9,994 nucleotides of DNA from Dialister sp. UBA7295 (GTDB lineage Bacteria > Bacillota > Negativicutes > Veillonellales > Dialisteraceae), in contig DKQZ01000030.1 of assembly GCA_002471975.1 (NCBI GenBank), forward strand, positions 1 through 9,994. Direction: 5' to 3'. The stretch's first letter is position 1. Each line of letters opens with the position of its first letter. This document shows, in pieces, positions 5,854-9,994 of this stretch. Position numbers and translations under genes: made by a program. A model generated the notes under the pieces. The model saw only the letters and a list, made by a program, of their open reading frames with translations, was not told the DNA's origin and made no database searches.

Positions 5854-5883
5854 ATAATAGTCTAAACTAATTCGATTAGTCAA
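5854..5883 (-). promoter_or_regulatory. feo operon promoter
   Basis: On the minus strand TTGACT (-35; plus 5878-5883) and TATTAT (-10; plus 5854-5859) are separated by 18 bases. Transcription would start near 5847, giving a leader of about 50 bases to the first feoA. The match to the housekeeping sigma consensus is good. Confidence 0.75.
5866..5880. promoter_or_regulatory. Dyad in the feo promoter spacer, candidate metal-regulator operator
   Basis: ACTAAT-TCG-ATTAGT is a perfect 6-bp dyad with a three-base centre, and it overlaps the -35 box. The position suits a repressor. Iron control by a Fur or DtxR/MntR type protein is expected for feo, but the dyad is not a clear match to a classical box of either family, so the regulator is unnamed. 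Confidence 0.5.
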
Positions 5884-5885
5884 TA

Positions 5886-5908
5886 TACCAAAATTATTTT
5901 TATTGGTA
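5886..5908. promoter_or_regulatory. Second dyad just upstream of the feo -35 box
   Basis: TACCAA (5886-5891) and TTGGTA (5903-5908) are exact complements, 11 A/T-only bases apart. They lie three bases beyond the -35 box. This could be an activator or second repressor site; it could also be chance in AT-rich DNA. Confidence 0.3.
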
Positions 5909-6065
5909 GTCCATTTTGTTTTTCTAAACGTCACTTATATTTGTTGGAATTAAAAGAATAATTTTATTCCCTTAAATTGAATATTAGTGCAGTTAACTGA
6001 TTAAAAATAACATTGTGTAAATTTAGAACTGAAAAAGAAACTTTTGGAAATAAAGTGCCTAAAAA
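5909..6065. other. AT-rich intergenic DNA upstream of the feo promoter, no gene
   Basis: This stretch is strikingly AT-rich compared with the genes and the C-rich repeats beside it. No open frame with a ribosome binding site and no strong hairpin is seen. It may be upstream-promoter (UP-element-like) DNA for feo, but nothing definite can be assigned. Confidence 0.5.
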
Positions 6066-6066
6066 G

Positions 6067-6106
6067 TCAGCCGTTAGCAGCTAACCGTTAGCCGTTAGCA
6101 GTTACC
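6067..6106. repeat. GTTAGCN heptad repeat tract
   Basis: About five to six imperfect heptads of the type GTTAGCC/GTTAGCA, one of them as its complement (GCTAACC), occur in 40 bases. This is the longest of several such tracts in the gaps of this window. Confidence 0.7.
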
Positions 6107-6137
6107 GGGGAAGCCGGATCGAAATACCGTCTTTGGC

Positions 6138-6236
6138 AACTTTGCATTGGGGTTAATGAATAACAGGTGATTAACAGCATTTCGTAAGGGAACTGAATGG
6201 GCAACAGCTGCACATTGGGGAATGGTTAATGAAATC
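6138..6236. repeat. Two degenerate copies of the 61-bp repeat
   Basis: GCATTGGGGTTAATG (6144-6158) and CACATTGGGGAATGG (6211-6225) mark two units about 68 bases apart. They are related to the array at 9555-9760, and both precede the composite element that follows. Confidence 0.6.
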
Positions 6237-6264
6237 AATCAAAGCCCGCACGATTTCTCCAAGC

Positions 6265-6309
6265 GTCCCCTTGAGGGGAAGCTCCCGCGCAGCGGGTGAA
6301 GGGGTGTAC
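6265..6309 (+). repeat. REP-like double hairpin
   Basis: TCCCCT-TG-AGGGGA is followed by CCCGC-GCA-GCGGG (6284-6296) and TGAAGGGGTGTAC. The copy at 9796-9840 is almost identical, and an inverted one is at 2121-2162. Confidence 0.65.
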
Positions 6310-6392
6310 TAACGGCCCCGGCAATATGTGGAACAATAACTCGAAGTTGAAAATAAAGCATGTCATGCCAATTGAGAGCCGAAGGCCATATC

Positions 6393-6414
6393 AAAAACTG
6401 CGCCCGAAGGGCGC
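6393..6414 (-). terminator. Minus-strand terminator hairpin in the feo-dinB divergent gap
   Basis: On the minus strand GCGCCC-TTC-GGGCGC (plus 6400-6414) is followed by AG and five T (plus 6393-6397). No minus-strand gene lies upstream of it in this gap, so it does not end an obvious transcript. It would block antisense or spurious transcription moving toward feo. Confidence 0.6.
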
Positions 6415-6474
6415 CACCTTCCCGACAGCCCCGACATCCCCGAAATTATTCCCGATAATCCCCGATTCAAAAGT
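6414..6474 (-). repeat. CCCGA heptad tract, left arm of inverted repeats flanking dinB
   Basis: It begins CCACCTTCCCGACAG and ends CCCCGATTCAAAAGT. The reverse complement of 7910-7969, beyond dinB, matches it closely at both ends and in the middle, with roughly one heptad of length difference. Confidence 0.7.
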
Positions 6475-6530
6475 CCTTTCCCCTTAAAGCTTCATTCCAT
6501 AGTTCATGCTATTTCCACATATAAAACTCT

Positions 6531-6641
6531 GCGCCCGAAGGGCGCCACCTTCCCTAATCCCCAATCCCCAATTCCTAATTCCTCCTGCACTACTCTAAGC
6601 CCGCACAATCCCGACAATCCCGACATCCCCGATCCAAAAGT
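6531..6641 (-). repeat. Second hairpin-plus-heptad unit upstream of dinB
   Basis: The same hairpin arms (GCGCCC-GAA-GGGCGC, 6531-6545), CCACCTTCCC, heptads of CCCCAAT type, then AATCCCGACA repeats and CCCCGATCCAAAAGT. On the minus strand the hairpin is followed by AGAG and only four T, so termination would be weak. Confidence 0.6.
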
Positions 6642-6643
6642 GT

Positions 6644-6702
6644 TTCATCATATAGCTGATTTCCTCTCTCTTGACTCTATTCCCCATCCCCTATATGATG
6701 AA
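6644..6702. promoter_or_regulatory. 12-bp perfect inverted repeat spanning the dinB promoter
   Basis: TTCATCATATAG (6644-6655) and CTATATGATGAA (6691-6702) are exact reverse complements, 35 bases apart. The right arm contains the dinB -10 hexamer TATGAT. This could be a pair of operator half-sites or a hairpin in a longer transcript. It does not resemble a LexA box. Confidence 0.6.
6671..6699 (+). promoter_or_regulatory. dinB promoter
   Basis: TTGACT (6671-6676) and TATGAT (6694-6699) are separated by exactly 17 bases. The start site would be near 6706, giving a very short leader that opens at the Shine-Dalgarno AAAGGAGGTG (6706-6715). The -10 box lies in the right arm of the 12-bp inverted repeat. 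Confidence 0.7.
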
Positions 6703-6723
6703 TGGAAAGGAGGTGCCAAACGA

Positions 6724-7890
6724 ATGAAACGCTGGATCATGCACGTGGACATGGATGCTTTCTTCGCATCCGTAGAGCAGCGGGACAATCCCGAGCTGAA
6801 AGGGACTCCCGTCATCGTGGGAGGCCTTTCGAAACGGGGTGTCGTGGCTACGGCTTCTTATGAAGCCCGGAAATTCGGCGTTCATTCGGCCATGCCTGTT
6901 TCCAGGGCCCGGGAGCTCTGTCCCCGGGGAAATTTCGTGGTGCCCCGCTTTGATGCCTATAAGGAAGCGTCCGATGAAATCCATGAAATCATGCTGCACT
7001 ATGCGGATGCCTATGAACCCATTTCTCTGGATGAAGCCTTTCTGGATATTTCCGGCATGGGAAGTCACTATCCCACTTTGGGCGCCATCGGAAGGGCCAT
7101 CAAGAAAGAAATCAGAGACAAGACGAAACTCGTAGCCTCCGTGGGCATCGCCCCCAATAAATTCCTGGCGAAAATGGCAAGCGACATGGATAAGCCTGAC
7201 GGCCTGTGCATTATTCCCTACGGGAAAGAGAAAGGAATCCTCCGGCCCCTGCCCGTGCGCCGCCTCTGGGGCGTGGGAAAAGTGACGGAGGAAAAGCTGA
7301 TTCATGCCGGGTTTACCCTCATAGGGGATATCCAGGACGCACCGGAAAGCGCCCTCACCACCCTTCTGGGGACGAATCAGGGCATCCTTCTCAAACGTCT
7401 TTCCTATGGTCTCGATGACCGGCCGGTGGAAGGAGACCGGACCATCAAATCCATCGGCGATGAATCGACCTATGAAAAAGATCTGACCGACCTTTCGGAA
7501 ATCGAACGGCAGATTGCCATGCACAGTGATATCGTGGCCCAGCGGCTCCGAAAACATGACCTTACGGCCAGGACCATCACTTTGAAAATCCGTTTTGCTT
7601 CCTTCAAGACCATCACCCGCTCCCGGTCTCTCGATGACGGGACGAGCCTCCAGGAAGAAATCTGTGAAAACGCCCTTCTCCTTCTCCAAAAAGTTCCCAT
7701 TCATGAAGGAGTCCGCCTCATCGGCGTCACGGCCTCCAACCTGGGACCCCCTATTTCCATGGGTTCCCTCTTCGATGACCATAAAGAAAAGAGAAACCGC
7801 GCCGCCCGGGCCATGGATGAAATCCAGGAGAAATTCGGGAAGAAAGCACTGCGGAAGGGGTTCTGGGTGGAGTCAGAGGATAAAACATAA
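6724..7890 (+). CDS. dinB: DNA polymerase IV (Y-family translesion polymerase)
   Basis: DinB is a low-fidelity, non-proofreading polymerase that copies past damaged template bases. At 388 residues it is a little longer than E. coli Pol IV. The ATG at 6724 is chosen because AAAGGAGGTG lies eight bases upstream and MKRWIMHVDMDAFFASVE is the normal N-terminus; the frame is open 28 codons further but that part is non-conserved. The metal ligands are D9 in HVDMD and D103/E104 in SLDEAFLD. F14 fits the steric gate. VASVGIAPNKFLAKMASDMDKP (about 137-158) is the conserved palm motif. A helix-hairpin-helix segment, GVGKVTEEKL, follows. MGSLFDD (346-352) is a plausible beta-clamp motif. The gene stands alone with its own promoter and terminator and is flanked by inverted repeats. 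Confidence 0.97.
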   Translation: MKRWIMHVDMDAFFASVEQRDNPELKGTPVIVGGLSKRGVVATASYEARKFGVHSAMPVSRARELCPRGNFVVPRFDAYKEASDEIHEIMLHYADAYEPISLDEAFLDISGMGSHYPTLGAIGRAIKKEIRDKTKLVASVGIAPNKFLAKMASDMDKPDGLCIIPYGKEKGILRPLPVRRLWGVGKVTEEKLIHAGFTLIGDIQDAPESALTTLLGTNQGILLKRLSYGLDDRPVEGDRTIKSIGDESTYEKDLTDLSEIERQIAMHSDIVAQRLRKHDLTARTITLKIRFASFKTITRSRSLDDGTSLQEEICENALLLLQKVPIHEGVRLIGVTASNLGPPISMGSLFDDHKEKRNRAARAMDEIQEKFGKKALRKGFWVESEDKT

Positions 7891-7909
7891 AACTCATACC
7901 TCCCGATTA

Positions 7910-7969
7910 ACTTTTGAATCGGGGTTCTCGGGAATATCGGGAATGATTTCGGGAATGTCGGGAAGGTGG
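7910..7969 (+). repeat. Inverted heptad tract downstream of dinB
   Basis: It runs from ACTTTTGAATCGGGG through CGGGAAT-type units to CGGGAAGGTGG. It is the reverse complement of the tract at 6414-6474, so dinB lies between two inverted copies. It leads directly into the dinB terminator, the same order (G-rich tract, hairpin, T-tract) seen in the minus-strand units. Confidence 0.75.
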
Positions 7970-7997
7970 CCGCCAAAGTCATTGGGCGGCCATTTTT
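7967..7997 (+). terminator. Intrinsic terminator of dinB
   Basis: An 8-bp perfect stem TGGCCGCC/GGCGGCCA (7967-7974 and 7985-7992) with a ten-base loop is followed by five T. It lies 77 bases after the dinB stop. Confidence 0.85.
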
Positions 7998-8180
7998 ATA
8001 TTGGAAAAATCAAAAGCAATCCAATTGATTGGAAAACCGGAAGCGATAACCCACGAATACTTAAAAGCCGCTCACTTTTATGCCGCAAATCTCTCCTGCC
8101 CTTCCGGCAGGCCACACGAATACCTCAAAGCCCCCTGCCCAAATGCCTCTATTGAAAAAGTCTCAACCCGCAGGCTATAC
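7998..8180. other. Intergenic DNA between dinB terminator and peptidase promoter
   Basis: No convincing gene. Seen here: a 14-base dyad TCCAAT-TG-ATTGGA (8020-8033), a hairpin CCTGCC-CTTCC-GGCAGG (8095-8111) without a T-tract, and two related segments, CACGAATACTTAAAAGCC (8052-8069) and CACGAATACCTCAAAGCC. A small plus frame through it lacks a ribosome binding site. Confidence 0.5.
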
Positions 8181-8182
8181 CG

Positions 8183-8191
8183 TGATATAAT
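8183..8191 (+). promoter_or_regulatory. Extended -10 promoter of the peptidase gene
   Basis: TGATATAAT is a perfect extended -10 (TGN plus TATAAT). No good -35 is found at 16-18 bases, as expected for extended -10 promoters. The start would be near 8198, about 30 bases before the ATG. Confidence 0.65.
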
Positions 8192-8227
8192 GGATACACA
8201 ATAAAAAACAAAGCGAGGTGCTGACTC

Positions 8228-9364
8228 ATGGTTAATGAAGAACGGATGAAGAAGACTTTCACCGATCTGGTCAAAATTTACGCTCCCAGCAAGGGAGAGC
8301 GGGACGTGGCGGAATACCTGAAGAAGGAACTCAAGAAGCTGGGCGCCGCCAAAGTCATTGAAGACAATAACGGTTCCGTCAATGGAGGAAATACGGGAAA
8401 TATCATTGCCAAATTCAACGGCAATGCGCCGGGACTTCCTTCCATCGCCTTTACGGCCCATATGGACTGCGTGGAAAACTGCAAAGGCATCGAACCGGTA
8501 CTGGAAGACGGCGTTTTCCGCTCCAAAGGGGATACCATCCTTGGCGGTGACGACAAAGCCGGTGTAACGGCCATTCTTGAAGGCCTCCATCTCATGAAGG
8601 AAATGTACATTCCTCATGGGAAAATCACCGTCATTTTCACGGTACAGGAAGAAATCGGCCTCTACGGCTCCAAGTATATTGAAGAAAAATATATCAATGA
8701 TATCGACTTCGGCTATACCCTGGATGCCGACGGCCCGGCGGGGTCCCTCTTCAATGCGGGCCCTTCGGAATATCTGATCGACGTCACCTGCAAAGGGGTC
8801 GCCGCCCACGCAGGAATCTGCCCTGAAAAAGGGACCAGCGCCATCCGCATGGCAGCCCTTGGGATCGCAGCCTGTCCCCAGGGACGGATTGATTTCGAAA
8901 CCACCTGCAACCTGGGTACCATAGAAGGCGGTACGGCCACCAATATCGTCCCCGATTACTGCGTCGTTCATGGCGAAGCCAGAAGCCGGAATGAAGAAAA
9001 ACTGGAAAAAGTAGTTTCCGAAATGGAAGAAGCCTTCAGAAAAGCGGCTGAAGCATTCCCGGAAGGAACCCTGGAATTCCATAAAGAAAAAGCCTATGAT
9101 GCCTTCAACGTGAAGGAAACAGACCCCTGCCTCCGTCTCTTCAAAGGCGCCTGCGATGCGGCCGGATTCAAAATGTCCGTCGAAGCCTCGGGCGGCGGAA
9201 GCGATGCCAACTGGTTCGGTACCAAAGGCTTCCCCGCCGTCCTGGCCGGTGTGGGAATGAAAGACTTCCATACAAACAAAGAAAACCTCGCCCTCAAAGA
9301 CCTCTTCGAAGCAGGTGAACTGGTCTACAGAATCATCGAAGCCGAAAGCCATTTCGGGCATTGA
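8228..9364 (+). CDS. M20-family metallopeptidase, PepT-like (peptidase T-like protein)
   Basis: A predicted cytoplasmic di-zinc aminopeptidase of the M20 clan, closest in plan to the PepT-like (YqjE-type) subgroup, which would trim small peptides. The 378 residues are shorter than true PepT (about 408). Likely ligands and catalytic residues are H78 and D80 in AHMD, D108 or D109 in GGDDKAG, E141/E142 in QEEIGL, D166 or D168 in LDADGP, and H348 in DFHTNKE. The GVAAHAG segment (190-196) marks the dimerisation/lid domain, and TATNIVPD (236-243) is also typical. The ATG is supported by GAGGTG seven bases upstream. There is no signal peptide. The gene is monocistronic, with its own promoter and terminator. 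Exact substrate is not readable from sequence; a tripeptidase role is inference. Confidence 0.92.
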   Translation: MVNEERMKKTFTDLVKIYAPSKGERDVAEYLKKELKKLGAAKVIEDNNGSVNGGNTGNIIAKFNGNAPGLPSIAFTAHMDCVENCKGIEPVLEDGVFRSKGDTILGGDDKAGVTAILEGLHLMKEMYIPHGKITVIFTVQEEIGLYGSKYIEEKYINDIDFGYTLDADGPAGSLFNAGPSEYLIDVTCKGVAAHAGICPEKGTSAIRMAALGIAACPQGRIDFETTCNLGTIEGGTATNIVPDYCVVHGEARSRNEEKLEKVVSEMEEAFRKAAEAFPEGTLEFHKEKAYDAFNVKETDPCLRLFKGACDAAGFKMSVEASGGGSDANWFGTKGFPAVLAGVGMKDFHTNKENLALKDLFEAGELVYRIIEAESHFGH

Positions 9365-9421
9365 TTTGCTCAAGGGTAAACGGCTGGAAATTCATGCATG
9401 TGGAAATACTTAAGTTGAAAG

Positions 9422-9450
9422 TGATCAGTTAGCAGTTCTCAGTGAACAGT
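9422..9450. repeat. GTTAGCAGTT-type heptad fragment
   Basis: CAGTTAGCAGTTCTCAGTGA is a degenerate stretch of the same GTTAGC-like heptads seen at 6067-6106. It lies directly before the peptidase terminator. Confidence 0.4.
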
Positions 9451-9456
9451 CCATGT

Positions 9457-9490
9457 GGCCGCGCCTCAAATGAGAAGCGCGGCCTTTTTT
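9457..9490 (+). terminator. Intrinsic terminator of the peptidase gene
   Basis: GGCCGCGC (9457-9464) pairs perfectly with GCGCGGCC (9477-9484). A further CTCA/TGAG stem lies inside the loop, and six T follow. It lies about 92 bases after the stop. Confidence 0.88.
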
Positions 9491-9554
9491 GATGGGAACA
9501 GCTGATGGGTAATGGGTAATCGTCCGATGACTGTAAATCCATTCCGTCACTAAA

Positions 9555-9760
9555 GCTGTACATTGTGGTTAATAATTTACTGGATGTATGACTTTTCGTT
9601 CATTCAGACCGAGAAGCTGTACATTGTGGTTAATAGGTTACAGGTGCAATTGCCGTAATCCCATTCCGTCGTTGAAACTGTGCATTGGGGTTAATGGGTT
9701 ACAGGTGCAATAGCTGTAATCCCGTTCCGTCCTTGATACTGTACATCGGGGTTAATGGTT
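9555..9760. repeat. 61-bp tandem repeat array
   Basis: Units start at 9555, 9616, 9677 and 9738, exactly 61 bases apart. Each begins CTGTACATTG(T/G)GGTTAAT or a close variant. Units 2 and 3 are about 85% identical by eye over their full length. Unit 1 matches in its first 20 bases only, and unit 4 runs into the composite element. A more degenerate unit may begin near 9500. Related units are at 6138-6236. Confidence 0.8.
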
Positions 9761-9795
9761 AATGAGGTCAATCGCAGCCCGCACTCTCCCCAAGC

Positions 9796-9840
9796 GTCCC
9801 CTTGAGGGGAAGCTCCCGCGAAGCGGGTGAAGGGGTGTAC
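9796..9840 (+). repeat. REP-like double hairpin
   Basis: It has the same plan as 6265-6309. The first hairpin is identical, and the second keeps its CCCGC/GCGGG stem but has loop GAA in place of GCA. It ends TGAAGGGGTGTAC. Confidence 0.65.
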
Positions 9841-9924
9841 TACCGGAACCAGGCAATATGTGGAACAATAACTCGAAGTTGAAAATAAAGTAAGTCGTGC
9901 CAATTGAGAGCCGAAGGCCAATAT

Positions 9925-9950
9925 AAAAATTCGTGCCGCCCCGGCGGCAC
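9925..9950 (-). terminator. Minus-strand terminator in composite copy 2
   Basis: On the minus strand GTGCCGC/GCGGCAC (plus 9933-9939 and 9944-9950) with a four-base loop is followed by GAA and five T. It probably ends a minus-strand gene lying beyond the right edge. After it the window shows only CCTTCCCGACAGTCCCGA and a short unassigned end. Confidence 0.65.
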
Positions 9951-9994
9951 ACCTTCCCGACAGTCCCGATACGTAAGCACTCAACGACTTAATG

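Larger units (their letters stand above)
6222..6430. repeat. ~200-bp composite intergenic element, copy 1
   Basis: It matches 9757-9967 in the same orientation over about 200 bases. Parts in order: GGTTAATGA, GCCCGCAC, the double hairpin (6265-6309), a long conserved stretch with AATATGTGGAACAATAACTC and CAATTGAGAGCCGAAGGCC, then an A-tract, a terminator hairpin and CACCTTCCCGACAG. The hairpin arms differ wholly between the two copies; the rest is mostly identical by eye. Confidence 0.8.
9757..9967. repeat. ~200-bp composite intergenic element, copy 2
   Basis: Second copy of 6222-6430, in the same orientation and again preceded by 61-bp type units. It carries the double hairpin (9796-9840), AATATGTGGAACAATAACTC, CAATTGAGAGCCGAAGGCC, an A-tract, a terminator hairpin and CACCTTCCCGACAG. 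The long minus-strand open frame across it looks like translated repeat, not a gene. Confidence 0.8.

Noticed and set aside
6296..6487. 63-codon plus frame in the feo-dinB gap
   Set aside because: Consists of the composite repeat and heptad tract; no ribosome binding site.
6640..6723. 28-codon upstream extension of dinB
   Set aside because: The frame is open, but the extension overlaps the promoter and inverted repeat, is not DinB-like, and the strong Shine-Dalgarno fits the ATG at 6724.
6706..6723. LexA/SOS box for dinB
   Set aside because: No CGAAC-N4-GTTCG or CTGT-N8-ACAG pattern is seen near the promoter.
6691..7782. 363-codon minus frame over dinB
   Set aside because: Antisense shadow of dinB; Gly/Phe/His-rich mirror product.
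8001..8204. 67-codon plus frame before the peptidase
   Set aside because: TTG start, no ribosome binding site, overlaps the peptidase promoter. The repeated HEYLKA in it comes from a short DNA repeat.
8078..9373. 431-codon minus frame over the peptidase
   Set aside because: Antisense shadow of the M20 gene.
9691..9984. 97-codon minus frame at the right end
   Set aside because: Entirely within the 61-bp array and composite element; looks like the spurious proteins often predicted from such repeats.

Overview
The window looks like a chromosomal segment of a low-to-mid GC anaerobic Bacillota, most plausibly a Negativicute of the Veillonellaceae/Dialister kind. That placement is inferred from the Feo operon layout, the strong AAGGAGG-type ribosome binding sites and the flavour of the proteins. 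It is not proven by any marker here.

Seven protein-coding genes are supported. On the minus strand are mnmE (tRNA wobble-uridine modification GTPase, 274-1653), a 57-residue FeoB-associated Cys-rich membrane protein (2733-2906), and the ferrous iron operon. Read on the minus strand, that operon is feoA-like, feoA, feoB (5797 down to 3178). On the plus strand are dinB (DNA polymerase IV, 6724-7890) and an M20-family PepT-like peptidase (8228-9364). The feo genes share a promoter (5854-5883) with a dyad in its spacer, and work together as the Fe(II) uptake transporter and its small cytoplasmic partners. dinB and the peptidase each have their own promoter and terminator.

About a third of the window is intergenic, and much of that is repetitive. 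Region 1-260 and region 1860-2717 carry copies of a roughly 150-bp repeat. Read on the minus strand, each full copy has a conserved CCTCACC-containing block, a tract of CGGGATG-like heptads and then an intrinsic terminator hairpin with a T-tract. Two of these copies form the 3' ends of mnmE and of the Cys-rich gene. Region 6066-6640 (between the divergent feo operon and dinB) and region 9500-9994 carry a second composite: 61-bp tandem units, a REP-like double hairpin, a conserved ~100-bp segment, and again a minus-strand terminator hairpin followed by CCCGA-type heptads. An inverted heptad-plus-terminator copy sits just after dinB. GTTAGCN heptads are scattered through the intergenic gaps.

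No RNA gene, CRISPR array, insertion sequence or defence system was recognised. The most unusual content is the repeat/terminator family. Its hairpin stems change sequence between copies while staying paired, and several copies have a G-rich heptad tract matching a G-quadruplex pattern just before the hairpin. Inverted repeats lying on promoters (dinB, feo, mnmE) are the second group of signals worth testing.
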